From positions 1-64,000 of the forward strand of contig NZ_JAIMIA010000010.1 in assembly GCF_019966495.1 (NCBI RefSeq): DNA of 64,000 nt. Direction: 5' to 3'. The position numbers and the translations under genes were made by a program. Every line of letters begins with the position of its first letter. Positions within the stretch are counted from its first letter, which is position 1. This DNA is from Tateyamaria pelophila (GTDB lineage: Bacteria; Pseudomonadota; Alphaproteobacteria; Rhodobacterales; Rhodobacteraceae). The notes beneath the pieces were generated by a model that saw only the letters and a list, made by a program, of their open reading frames with translations, made no database searches and was not told where the DNA came from. This document shows positions 18,104-26,049 of this stretch, piece by piece.

Positions 18104-18829
18104 TTAGGTGCCTTTGGCCGCCCGTGCCAGTACAGATACGCACACATCGCCCGCACCCGCTGCACGGCAAACATGCGCACATGCCTCAAGGGTGGCCCCG
18201 GTGGTCAGGACGTCGTCGATCAGCAAGACGGACCGGCCGATGATCCGGTGGCGGCGCTTTGGGTTGATCTTGATCGTGCCTGTCAGAATTTCGGCACGCT
18301 CCTGCCGTGTTTTTCCGCCCAAGGATGGCGTATACCTGAAGCGCTGCAACAGATCGGGACACCAGTCGAGGCCCGACACATCCGCAAGACTTTTGGCGAT
18401 GAGCGCCGATTGATTGTACCGCCGTTTGGCCAGCCGCATCCAATGCAGCGGCACCGGGGCGATCAGCGTACTTTCGGTCAGTATGTCCTTGGTTGACAGA
18501 TGCATCCACCCTGCGGCGGGGTGCGCGATCTCCTGCCGGTCACCGTGTTTGAGCCGCAAGATCAGTTTACGACCCATCCCGCCATAGATCAGCGCAGCGC
18601 GACCCTGCGACCAGGATCTTTTTGTTTTCAAACAAGAATCACAGTGGATCGGCCCATTTTCCATTTGCCCGGGCAATGGAACTCCACACATATCGCACGC
18701 CGTACCGCCGATGAACTGCGTATCGGCCCAGCACGGACCGCATAACCCGAAATCACTGTCTACCAAGTCCCCGCACCCCAAACAGCGCGGCGGATAAATG
18801 GATTTCAGAGCTGTTTGTAAAAGTCCCAT
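18104..18829 (-). CDS. ComF-family double zinc ribbon phosphoribosyltransferase
   Basis: The 241-residue product has N-terminal zinc-binding pairs (CLGCG, CGPCW, CDMCG, CDSC) followed by a type I phosphoribosyltransferase domain. The PRPP loop VLLIDDVLTTGATLEAC is near the C-terminus. ComF is linked to DNA uptake in naturally competent bacteria and is widespread in alphaproteobacteria, where its role is less clear. The start at 18829 was chosen because a longer frame would need a TTG and would cross the divergent methyltransferase start at 18851. grxC follows after 40 bases. Confidence 0.9.
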   Translation of the reverse strand: MGLLQTALKSIYPPRCLGCGDLVDSDFGLCGPCWADTQFIGGTACDMCGVPLPGQMENGPIHCDSCLKTKRSWSQGRAALIYGGMGRKLILRLKHGDRQEIAHPAAGWMHLSTKDILTESTLIAPVPLHWMRLAKRRYNQSALIAKSLADVSGLDWCPDLLQRFRYTPSLGGKTRQERAEILTGTIKINPKRRHRIIGRSVLLIDDVLTTGATLEACAHVCRAAGAGDVCVSVLARAAKGT

Positions 18830-18850
18830 ATTGATCCTAGAAGTCGCGCC

Positions 18851-19669
18851 ATGACCCAACCGAAACCGATCACCGATCTAGAAGCCCTCGCGCGGAACCG
18901 TCAGCGCGCTGACCCGCAGGCCCTGTTCCTGCAACAAGCCGCACGCGACGAAGTCGATGATCGCGTGAATATGGTTAACAAACCCTTTCGATCCCCTGCG
19001 ATCGTTACCGCTTTTCCGACGATCTGGGCAGATCGAATCGCTGACACCGTTGTGATTCCTGAAGTTGAGACCTTGCCTCTGGGCGTGGGCCAACACGATT
19101 TGGTGATCCACAGCCTCGGTCTGCACTGGGCCAACGATCTGGTCGGGCAACTGATCCAGTGCCGCAGGGCGCTACAGCCGGACGGCCTGCTGCTGGCGGT
19201 TGCGCTGGGCGGGCAAACTCTGCACGAATTGCGGTCTTGTCTGGCACAGGCCGAAAGCGCCGTAACGGGTGGTTTGTCGCCTCGCGTGGCCCCGATGGCG
19301 GAAGTTCGAGACCTTGGCGCGCTATTGCAACGGGCGGGTTTTGCGCTGCCGGTGGCCGATACCGTCCCGTTCGAAGTCATTTACAAATCGGCCTGGCACC
19401 TGATGCGGGATTTGCGCGCTATGGGAGAAGCCAACGCAATGACCGCGCGACTGAGGCACCCGACCCGACGTGCGGTTCTGGATCTGGCCGCCGACCTTTA
19501 TTTGCAAAACTACCCGGCCGATCAGGCGGGCATCAAAGCGACGTTCGAAATGATCGTTTTGACAGGATGGGCGCCAGCCGACAGCCAGCAAAAACCTCTG
19601 CGTCCTGGTTCTGCGCAAACAAGGCTTTCTGACGCTCTCGGAACGGACGAAACGTCGCTGTCCGATTGA
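18851..19669 (+). CDS. NDUFAF5/BioC-like methyltransferase-domain protein
   Basis: The 272-residue protein opens ALARNRQRADPQALFLQQAARDEVDDR, typical of alphaproteobacterial proteins related to mitochondrial NDUFAF5. It contains VIHSLGLHWANDLVGQLIQCRRALQPDGLLLA, the family core. The usual SAM-binding GxGxG loop is replaced by AIVTAFPTIW, a degenerate form. NDUFAF5 hydroxylates an arginine of complex I, so a methyltransferase label may be misleading. Its start is 22 bases from that of the divergent comF-like gene; hemH follows on the same strand. Confidence 0.85.
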   Translation: MTQPKPITDLEALARNRQRADPQALFLQQAARDEVDDRVNMVNKPFRSPAIVTAFPTIWADRIADTVVIPEVETLPLGVGQHDLVIHSLGLHWANDLVGQLIQCRRALQPDGLLLAVALGGQTLHELRSCLAQAESAVTGGLSPRVAPMAEVRDLGALLQRAGFALPVADTVPFEVIYKSAWHLMRDLRAMGEANAMTARLRHPTRRAVLDLAADLYLQNYPADQAGIKATFEMIVLTGWAPADSQQKPLRPGSAQTRLSDALGTDETSLSD

Positions 19670-19709
19670 CCTGAAGGCAAAACCGTTTATCTGACGCCTA
19701 TTACGTAAC

Positions 19710-20786
19710 ATGAAACGGCCCAATATGCTTGATACCAGCAAGATCGCGACGCGACCCGAACACGCGGCAGAGGATCATCCGGCGATCCCACCAGCACGCG
19801 TGGGCATCCTTCTGGCCAATCTGGGTACGCCCGACAACTACGATTATTGGTCCATGCGGCGTTACCTGAACGAGTTTCTGTCCGACCGTCGGGTCATCGA
19901 TTACAGCCCGTGGATCTGGCAACCGCTCCTGCAACTGATCATTTTGACGAAACGGCCGTTTTCGTCCGGAGCCGCCTATAAGTCGATCTGGAACCATGAA
20001 GATGGTGAAAGCCCCCTGATGACGATCACCAAGGCCCAGACCGCCAAGATCAAGGAAACAATGCACAAACGCTATGGCGATCAGGTCATGGTGGATTTTT
20101 GCATGCGCTATGGCAACCCGTCGACAACGTCAAAAGTGCGGGCCATGGCAGAGGCCGGATGTCAGAAGATCCTCTTCTTCCCGCTGTATCCGCATTATGC
20201 CGGGGCCACCTCAGCAACGGCGAATGACCAGTTTTTTCGCGCACTCATGGCAGAAAAATGGCAGCCGACCACACGCACGGTCGAACCCTACTACAGCCAT
20301 CCCAAATATATCGAAGCCTTGGCGCAATCCATCGAGCGGGCATATGAGAAGCTTGAAACGCGCCCGGATATCCTGGTTTGCAGCTATCACGGTGTGCCCA
20401 AACGCTATCTGATGGAGGGTGACCCATATCACTGCCAATGCCAAAAAACGACGCGCCTGTTGAAAGAACGGCTGGGCTGGGTGGATACGGAGATCAAGAC
20501 CACGTTCCAGTCCAAATTCGGACCGGAAGAATGGTTGCAGCCCTACACCGTTGAAGAAGTCGCGCGTCTTGCGGAACAGGGCAAAAAGAACATCGCCGTC
20601 TGCGCGCCCGCGTTCTCGGCTGATTGCATCGAAACGCTCGAAGAGATCAACGAAGAGATCAAGGAGAGCTTTGAAGAAGCAGGCGGCGAGCACTTTACCT
20701 ACATTCCCTGCCTCAACGATGACGCGCCCCATATCGAAGCTCTGAGCACCGTCATTGAGGAAAACCTCAAAGGATGGCTGGATTGA
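19710..20786 (+). CDS. hemH: Ferrochelatase
   Basis: HemH inserts Fe2+ into protoporphyrin IX, the last step of protoheme synthesis. The 358-residue protein has the signatures GILLANLGTPD, ILFFPLYPHYAGATSATA and LVCSYHGVPKRYL, the last holding the metal-binding histidine. The EEINEEIKESFEEAGGEHFTYIPCLND segment gives the conserved glutamate-rich and C-terminal parts. A second ATG at 19725 is an alternative start; neither has a strong ribosome binding site. A terminator follows 10 bases after the stop. hemW and hemJ are also in this window but far away. Confidence 0.97.
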   Translation: MKRPNMLDTSKIATRPEHAAEDHPAIPPARVGILLANLGTPDNYDYWSMRRYLNEFLSDRRVIDYSPWIWQPLLQLIILTKRPFSSGAAYKSIWNHEDGESPLMTITKAQTAKIKETMHKRYGDQVMVDFCMRYGNPSTTSKVRAMAEAGCQKILFFPLYPHYAGATSATANDQFFRALMAEKWQPTTRTVEPYYSHPKYIEALAQSIERAYEKLETRPDILVCSYHGVPKRYLMEGDPYHCQCQKTTRLLKERLGWVDTEIKTTFQSKFGPEEWLQPYTVEEVARLAEQGKKNIAVCAPAFSADCIETLEEINEEIKESFEEAGGEHFTYIPCLNDDAPHIEALSTVIEENLKGWLD

Positions 20787-20795
20787 TCAGCACAT

Positions 20796-20828
20796 AAAAA
20801 AAGGCGGTACAAAATGCACCGCCTTTTT
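20796..20828. terminator. Bidirectional terminator between hemH and the 59-residue gene
   Basis: GGCGGT (20803-20808) pairs with ACCGCC (20818-20823) around a nine-base loop, with seven A residues to the left and five T residues to the right. It can end hemH on the plus strand and the small membrane-protein gene on the minus strand. Confidence 0.85.
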
Positions 20829-20846
20829 CATTGGTAGCTTTCGCAG

Positions 20847-21026
20847 TTACGATGCAACAGCAACGCCAACAATCGCCAACAGGATCAGCGGAACGATGAT
20901 GCCTGCGGAAGAGCTTTGCGTTTCTTCTACGATCACAGGTGCTTCGATGATTGGCTCGGCAGGAGCGCCGGCGAATGCGGTCGAAGCAGCAGCGGTCAGA
21001 GCAGCGGCGAGAACGAGTTTTTTCAT
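20847..21026 (-). CDS. Small secreted or membrane peptide, 59 residues, unknown function
   Basis: The frame starts at an ATG preceded by a perfect GGAGG (six bases away) and gives a signal peptide, MKKLVLAAALTAAASTAFAG, then an acidic spacer (EPIIEAPVIVEETQ). A C-terminal hydrophobic helix, SAGIIVPLILLAIVGVAVAS, completes it. A bidirectional terminator lies downstream. After signal cleavage the product would be an approximately 40-residue single-span peptide with an acidic periplasmic face. I do not recognise a functional family; similar small proteins behind hemH may occur in relatives. Confidence 0.82.
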   Translation of the reverse strand: MKKLVLAAALTAAASTAFAGAPAEPIIEAPVIVEETQSSSAGIIVPLILLAIVGVAVAS

Positions 21027-21165
21027 GTTAACCTCCAAAATATGCACGTGGACAGAAAATGCCACACGCACCCAAGACTTACCTCGTGGAACTTGTGTAA
21101 ACATCAAAGGGGGGTCAATGCAAACCATGTTTCATAGGGTTAGATGCCGTTCCGATCGAATGTCG

Positions 21166-21759
21166 TCAAATAAGCAACACTTGGGTTCCGACGTTTGCCA
21201 TTCCGAACAACTCGGCAATATGCTCATTATACAAGCCGATACAACCATTCGACGATTTTCGGCCAATCTTGCGCGTATCATGCGTTCCGTGGATCCGGTA
21301 ATAGGTCCAGCTCAGGTATAGCGCGTGCGATCCCAGCGGATTCTCGGGGCCCGGACCGATATAGCTTGGCCATTCAGGGTTACGCTTGAGCATCGAGGGC
21401 GTCGGACGCCAGCTTGGCCCATCCACCTTTTGCGTTACACTTGTCCGCCCACGACGCGTCAGGTCGTCCGTCAACGGCACGCTGGACGGATAGAGTTTGT
21501 AGACGGACTGATCCTCGCTCCAGTAATGCACAGCGCGGCTGTCGATATCGACAAGGATGGCGCCGCGGCGCAGGTTGTCAAAATACGGCTCCCACGACAA
21601 CGAGCGGAAGCTCGAAATATTCCGTCGGACGGAGATGGTCGGATCACGCTCGGCCTGACCGGCCGGAATGTCCTGCGCAATTGCAGGCGTGCTGAGCATG
21701 GCCGCTGTTCCGACCAGGAATGTACGGCGGTTGGGCGTACTAATGAACTTTTTGGACAT
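21166..21759 (-). CDS. L,D-transpeptidase (YkuD domain), exported
   Basis: The 197-residue protein starts at the second of two ATGs (GGAGAG lies seven bases upstream). Its signal has a twin-arginine-like NRRTFLVGTAAML segment. The YkuD catalytic region contains HGTHDTRKIG and SNGCIGLYN, with the nucleophilic cysteine in GCI. Such enzymes form 3-3 peptidoglycan cross-links or attach proteins to the wall. In most relatives the residue after GCI is R or A; here it is G, but the His/Ser/Cys pattern is complete. It is the first of two such enzymes within 2 kb. Confidence 0.93.
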   Translation of the reverse strand: MSKKFISTPNRRTFLVGTAAMLSTPAIAQDIPAGQAERDPTISVRRNISSFRSLSWEPYFDNLRRGAILVDIDSRAVHYWSEDQSVYKLYPSSVPLTDDLTRRGRTSVTQKVDGPSWRPTPSMLKRNPEWPSYIGPGPENPLGSHALYLSWTYYRIHGTHDTRKIGRKSSNGCIGLYNEHIAELFGMANVGTQVLLI

Positions 21760-21833
21760 CTGATGTCTCTCCAAGGTGATTTCTTTCTTTAATACTCTAT
21801 ATATTGCTTGAAAGCCTCAGTCGCAAATCAAAG

Positions 21834-21859
21834 AGACGTCATCAAACCCTGTCACGTCT
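21834..21859. repeat. Inverted repeat between divergent envelope genes
   Basis: AGACGT (21834-21839) and ACGTCT (21854-21859) are separated by 14 bases in the 169-base region between the first L,D-transpeptidase (-) and the CAP lipoprotein (+). The spacing suits a dimeric regulator, but no known consensus is matched. Confidence 0.3.
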
Positions 21860-21928
21860 TTGTGCGTTTGTAATGCAAGGCGCGAGAGGTTAACGAGGCG
21901 ATCTAACAATTACGGCGATTCCAGTATC

Positions 21929-22543
21929 ATGCGCTATATATATGCTCTCATCTTTGCGACGTTGACCCTGGCCGCCTGCGCGCCGCCAACTTCAACCATT
22001 GGATCAGATGGGCGGCAACAATCCATATACCGGATCCGATCTGGAGACACCGCAAAGCTGCAATTCCGGATGCTCGATTCGGTCAACGCACTGCGCTCCG
22101 CTGAAGGCGTTGCGCCCGTGGAACTGAATGCACAGTTGAACGCCGCCGCGGCGACTCATTCGCGGGACATGTCCGTTCAAAACCGGCCTTGGCACTTTGG
22201 GTCTGATGGATCATCCCCGATCGATCGGCTGGCGCGCGTCGGTTATTCGGGAACTCTTGTGGGCGAAACCATCTCGGAATCCTACGAAGGCGAGTTGGAA
22301 ACGCTCGGAGCCTGGATGACGCAACCGGATACACGCCGAACGATTCTTGCGCCCGAAGCGCGTGATATGGGTTTTTCCTGGTATCAGGAACCCAATGGCA
22401 AAATTTGGTGGACGCTGGTCTTGGGCGACCCGACCCGTGCGCCGATGATTCCAAGTGCAAATCCGTCGGCGACGCGCCTTGTGCCAAGCAGCGTCGACAA
22501 CCCAACTCCAGACTTACCAGCGTCTGCTGCGCCGAATACCTGA
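21929..22543 (+). CDS. CAP-domain (SCP/PR-1-like) lipoprotein
   Basis: From ATG 21929 the product is 204 residues, beginning MRYIYALIFATLTLAAC, a lipoprotein signal with C17 as the lipidated cysteine. The CAP domain spans about residues 50-165: LDSVNALRSAEGVAPVELNAQLNAAAATHSRDM, the NRPWHFGSDG histidine, and GFSWYQEPNGKIWWTLVLG. A proline-rich tail follows. Bacterial CAP proteins are secreted and act at the envelope; their biochemistry is poorly known. It is flanked on both sides by L,D-transpeptidases, suggesting a wall-related role. Confidence 0.88.
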   Translation: MRYIYALIFATLTLAACAPPTSTIGSDGRQQSIYRIRSGDTAKLQFRMLDSVNALRSAEGVAPVELNAQLNAAAATHSRDMSVQNRPWHFGSDGSSPIDRLARVGYSGTLVGETISESYEGELETLGAWMTQPDTRRTILAPEARDMGFSWYQEPNGKIWWTLVLGDPTRAPMIPSANPSATRLVPSSVDNPTPDLPASAAPNT

Positions 22544-22547
22544 TCGG

Positions 22548-23048
22548 TCAGGGATTGATTTTGATCGGCGTTCCGGTACGCACCATCGCGTAGACATCTT
22601 CCATATGGTCGTCCGGCAAGGCGATGCAGCCCCATGTCCAATCCTCCGCACCTCTTCTGCGGGGTTTGGATTTACCGTGAATAAAAATGTCGCCGCCAGG
22701 GCTTTTTCCAAGCGCTCTTGCCTCTGCCCTGTCCTGCGCATTGGGATACGAGATTCCCAACGACAAGTGGAACTTGCTATCCGGGTTGCGCCGATTGATC
22801 GTATAATACCCTTCGGGCGTTTTGCCGTCGCCTTCGTAAAACTTGTCCCCAACCGGAGCAAAGCCGAGATCGATCTTGTAGCCTTTGAGGACTTTGTTCT
22901 GGTGAAGCAAGAACATCTGCCGGGCTTCCTTGTTGACCACGAGATAGGTCACTTCGGGTCCCTTGTAGGTCTTGAACTTGCTCTTCTGTGCACAGCCAGC
23001 AAGACTGAACGCCGCCGCCGCACCCACTATTACCTGTCTACGTTTCAT
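22548..23048 (-). CDS. L,D-transpeptidase lipoprotein (YkuD/ErfK type)
   Basis: The 166 residues begin MKRRQVIVGAAAAFSLAGC, a lipoprotein signal with the lipobox SLAG-C. The domain shows GDKFYEGDGKTPEGYYTINRRNPDSKFHLSLGISYPN, then IHGKS and the catalytic DWTWGCIALPD. This is the YafK/YkuD pattern of enzymes that cross-link or cleave peptidoglycan attachments. It differs clearly in sequence from the enzyme at 21166-21759, so it is not a recent duplication. It ends four bases from the convergent CAP lipoprotein gene. Confidence 0.93.
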   Translation of the reverse strand: MKRRQVIVGAAAAFSLAGCAQKSKFKTYKGPEVTYLVVNKEARQMFLLHQNKVLKGYKIDLGFAPVGDKFYEGDGKTPEGYYTINRRNPDSKFHLSLGISYPNAQDRAEARALGKSPGGDIFIHGKSKPRRRGAEDWTWGCIALPDDHMEDVYAMVRTGTPIKINP

Positions 23049-23280
23049 TGAATCACTGCCTTGCCATCGTCTTTTTTATTCTTTGCGAAACAGTACCACT
23101 TTTTCGTAAATCCCGTATAGAAATTTTTTAGTCCGGACGTCATTGAGCCGCGCAGTGGCGCTTCATGACAACAACCCAATGGGATTGCAAACGCACGACC
23201 GGGACTTGCGATGCCTTGGCTAAGCGGTCAGCCCTTTGGCTACCGCTCTCGCGCCGCCGCCCCCCGAAAGGATCGCTGTG
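23049..23280. other. 232-base non-coding stretch with a strong hairpin
   Basis: I see no credible gene here. The first part (23060-23130) is AT-rich and likely holds the promoter of the L,D-transpeptidase lipoprotein on the minus strand. At 23223-23247 a stable hairpin occurs: AGCGGT-C-AGCC, loop CTTT, GGCT-ACCGCT, one unpaired base on the left arm. It lies about 35 bases beyond the stop of the unknown lipoprotein but has no T run, so it is not a classic intrinsic terminator. It may protect the 3' end of that mRNA or be part of a repeat family. Confidence 0.5.
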
Positions 23281-23841
23281 TTACTGCCCGTTCGGAAGCT
23301 GCCGGGCGGTCAGCAACTCTTCGCGGACTTCCAACCGGGGCCGCCAATCGTAGCGTGTGTCATCGCCCGTTCTTGCCCAGAACAGCGGACCGCCAAAGCG
23401 CCAGGGATCAAGAATGATCCCTTCATAAATCGAATCTCCGACCTGACTGATAATGACCGAATGGTGGATAATTCGGAGCTCTGTCGGGGGTGAGATAGCC
23501 CAATGAATCGTCAGCGTCTTGAAATTCTCCTGTTTCAAACGCGTGTTCATGTCTTCGGTCCAGTGATTGCACAGGCCGCGTTCGCGATATCCCTGATAGA
23601 TCTTCGCGTTGTGAACGATGGGCGGGTCCGTGATCTGATATTCTTTGGCCAGCTGAAGCGGGTAGTCAAAGGCGATGCGGGCCGCACGTTCGGCTTCTTC
23701 AGGGTCTACCCTTGGCCCAAGCCGCTGAATCTCCAGCGCCAGTTCATCGACTCCGCCCTGCGTTGGGGGCGGGCCCGCCGTACAGCCACCGATGAGCAGG
23801 GCTGCCATCACAAAAATGAGTGATGTGAAAAACTTCGTCAT
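23281..23841 (-). CDS. Lipoprotein of unknown function
   Basis: The 186-residue protein begins MTKFFTSLIFVMAALLIGGC, a clear lipoprotein signal with the lipobox IGG-C. I chose ATG 23841 over an upstream TTG. The mature part contains VDPEEAERAARIAFDYPLQLAKEY, then GLCNHWTEDMNTRLKQ and IIHHSVIISQVGD, ending in a polar tail. CNHWTEDM with a later HH pair recalls a compact Cys/His catalytic arrangement like transglutaminase-like enzymes, but I cannot name a family. It faces the divergent L,D-transpeptidase cluster and precedes a possible 3' hairpin. Confidence 0.82.
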   Translation of the reverse strand: MTKFFTSLIFVMAALLIGGCTAGPPPTQGGVDELALEIQRLGPRVDPEEAERAARIAFDYPLQLAKEYQITDPPIVHNAKIYQGYRERGLCNHWTEDMNTRLKQENFKTLTIHWAISPPTELRIIHHSVIISQVGDSIYEGIILDPWRFGGPLFWARTGDDTRYDWRPRLEVREELLTARQLPNGQ

Positions 23842-23991
23842 CAATTTTCTACCACAGCTTTTGGACCCACTCTGACCCCACCAGTCGTTCGTAGGGTCCG
23901 GGAACAGGATTGAATAGGGTCAATTGGCCTGCGGCACAGATTTTTCTTTGGTCAAATATAGGGACAGCGGCCGCGTCTTCCCGCCTGTCCT

Positions 23992-24768
23992 CTATCGATT
24001 TTTCTCCGACAACCGGGCTTCAATGGCCTCAAGGCGGTGGAGAACTTCATCCCGGTAGCTGTCCGTGGCTGCATTGGATTCCTCTGCATGCGCGTCCTGC
24101 ATCGAATTTACGATAAGACCCACCAAAAGGTTCACGACGGCGAATGTCGTGACCATGATGAACGGCACAAAGAACATCCAGGCATAGGGATAAATCTCCA
24201 TCACGGGTCGCACGATGCCCATCGACCACGATTCAAGCGTCATGATCTGAAACAGGGAATAGGCGCTCAGGCCCAGATTGCCGAACCACACTGGAAAAGA
24301 GCTGGCGAAGAGCTTTGTTGCCATCACGGCTCCGATGTAAAAGATCAACGCCATCAGCAGAAAGACACTGCCCATTCCGGGCAAGGCCGTCACGAATCCC
24401 TCAACCACACGGCGCAGACTTGGGGCGACCGAAATAATCCGCAGAACCCGCAAGATACGCAGCGCCCGCAGCACCGACAGCCCCCCTGATCCTGGTACGA
24501 GAGCGACGCCAACGATCACAAAATCGAACAGGTTCCACCCGTTGCGGAAGAAGTTGAAGCGATAGGCTACAAGCTTGGCCAGAATCTCGATCACAAAAAT
24601 CGTAAGACAAATCCGATCGATCATGATGATCAGCGGCCCCGCCAAGTTCATCAGCTCAGGGGATGTCTCCATCCCCAGCGTGATCGCGTTCAGGATAATC
24701 ACCGCCATGATAAATCTGGTGGTATTCGAGCTTTCCAAAAAAGCGGCAAGTTTGGTGCGAACGGACAT
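23992..24768 (-). CDS. Bacterial voltage-gated sodium channel (NaChBac/NavSp type)
   Basis: The 258-residue protein is one six-helix subunit of a tetrameric channel. S4 carries regularly spaced arginines at 101, 104, 107 and 110 (LRALRILRVLRIIS). The pore filter is TLESWSM at about 177-183, the sequence of well-studied marine channels such as NavMs and NavSp, implying Na+ selectivity. The C-terminal tail (RDEVLHRLEAIEARLSEK) is a coiled coil that assembles the tetramer. The start at 24768 has AGGAG at ideal spacing; an upstream TTG is less likely. It lies 12 bases after the RNA methyltransferase gene. Confidence 0.96.
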   Translation of the reverse strand: MSVRTKLAAFLESSNTTRFIMAVIILNAITLGMETSPELMNLAGPLIIMIDRICLTIFVIEILAKLVAYRFNFFRNGWNLFDFVIVGVALVPGSGGLSVLRALRILRVLRIISVAPSLRRVVEGFVTALPGMGSVFLLMALIFYIGAVMATKLFASSFPVWFGNLGLSAYSLFQIMTLESWSMGIVRPVMEIYPYAWMFFVPFIMVTTFAVVNLLVGLIVNSMQDAHAEESNAATDSYRDEVLHRLEAIEARLSEKNR

Positions 24769-24780
24769 CAAAGTACTCCT

Positions 24781-26010
24781 TCAGGCGGAGATATGGGAAA
24801 GCCGGAACGCGCCGACAAGTTCAACATGGGCAGACCACCGGAATTGGTCCAACGGCTGCACCCAGTCCAGAATATAACCCGCATCGCTTAACGTTTTCGC
24901 ATCGCGCGCAAAGGTTTGCGGATTACAGGACACGTGGGCGATGCGTGGAACGCGGGCCTGCGCCAGCTCGGCGATTTGTGCGATAGCACCTGCGCGCGGC
25001 GGATCAATGACGACCGCATCAAAGCGGGCAAGTTCATCCGGCATCAATGGACGTTGAAAAAGGTCTCGCGTTTCTGAGGTCACCCGCTTCAGCCCCTGGG
25101 CCTGACGCCATCCGCCATCCAGCGCCTGAACCATGCTGGACGCGCCTTCATAGGCATGAACCTCTGCATGTTCGGCAAGTGGCAAGGCAAACGTTCCGCA
25201 TCCCGCAAAAAGGTCGGCGACGGTTTTTGCATCTCCAACGATCTCGGTCACCAGATCCGTGAGAACCCGCTGCCCATGTTCCGTCGCCTGCAAAAACGAC
25301 CCCGGAGGCGGCGTGACGCGCGCCTTGCCCATCGGTTGCATCGGCGGATGGCGCATGCCGATCAACTCGTCGTCCCATGTCAGACGGGCCAGCCTGTGTG
25401 TTTCACACAGCGCGGCCAGCGCAATCCGAAGCGGACCATCCAGCGGTTTGCCTCCGGACACGGCAACGTCGAGCCCATCCATGCTGCTCGTGACCATGAC
25501 GCTCAATTCCGCTTTGCGACTGGCACCGGTCATGGCCAAGGCTTCGGCCAGGGGTTGAGCGGCGATCAATGCAGGCGTCACGAGAATGCAGGACGGGACA
25601 GGCACAATCGCATCGGACCTGCGCCCGTGAAATCCGACCAGCGCGCCCTTTTTGGTGCGGCGAGCGGCAAAACTGGCCCGCCGACGTGACTTGTCCGGCG
25701 ATGTGATCGTCGGACGCACCTGCGTTGCGACACCCTGCACGTCCAGAGCAGTGACGACAATTCCCCGTTTGAAATCCGCAACGAACGCGGCGTCGGCATG
25801 TTGCAACTGGCACCCGCCACAGGAGCGAAAGTGCGGGCATGGGGCTGAAACACGCTGATCCGACGGCCGTTCAATCCGGATGTCAGAAAGCATGTTACCA
25901 ATCAGCGTTCCGCTGACCTCTTCGCCGGGCAAAGCCATGGGCACATAGATCGGGCCGGGGGCGACGCCGTCGCCCTGTTGGCCCAGCCGTTCAATTATCA
26001 CTGTTGTCAT
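24781..26010 (-). CDS. RNA m5U methyltransferase, TrmA/RlmD (RumA) family
   Basis: The 409-residue enzyme has an N-terminal TRAM-like segment, a [4Fe-4S] cysteine set (C58, C64, C67 in PCPHFRSCGGCQLQH, plus a cysteine near 141 in VPSCILV) and a SAM-binding domain (VADLFAGCGTFALPLAEHAEVHAYE). The catalytic cysteine is in HVSCNPQTFARD. It should methylate uridine C5 in rRNA or tRNA; which RNA cannot be told from this, and alphaproteobacterial members are often labelled RlmD-like. It precedes the sodium channel gene by 12 bases and follows the ABC transporter pair. Confidence 0.93.
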   Translation of the reverse strand: MTTVIIERLGQQGDGVAPGPIYVPMALPGEEVSGTLIGNMLSDIRIERPSDQRVSAPCPHFRSCGGCQLQHADAAFVADFKRGIVVTALDVQGVATQVRPTITSPDKSRRRASFAARRTKKGALVGFHGRRSDAIVPVPSCILVTPALIAAQPLAEALAMTGASRKAELSVMVTSSMDGLDVAVSGGKPLDGPLRIALAALCETHRLARLTWDDELIGMRHPPMQPMGKARVTPPPGSFLQATEHGQRVLTDLVTEIVGDAKTVADLFAGCGTFALPLAEHAEVHAYEGASSMVQALDGGWRQAQGLKRVTSETRDLFQRPLMPDELARFDAVVIDPPRAGAIAQIAELAQARVPRIAHVSCNPQTFARDAKTLSDAGYILDWVQPLDQFRWSAHVELVGAFRLSHISA

Positions 26011-26049
26011 AGCGATGGACTTACAAGGCCGCGCACCTTGGCGACAGTC

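Noticed and set aside
23049-23280. tRNA or small structured RNA gene
   Set aside because: The hairpin does not fit a cloverleaf, and no anticodon arm or TPsiC-like sequence is found. No tRNA was found in any intergenic region of the window.
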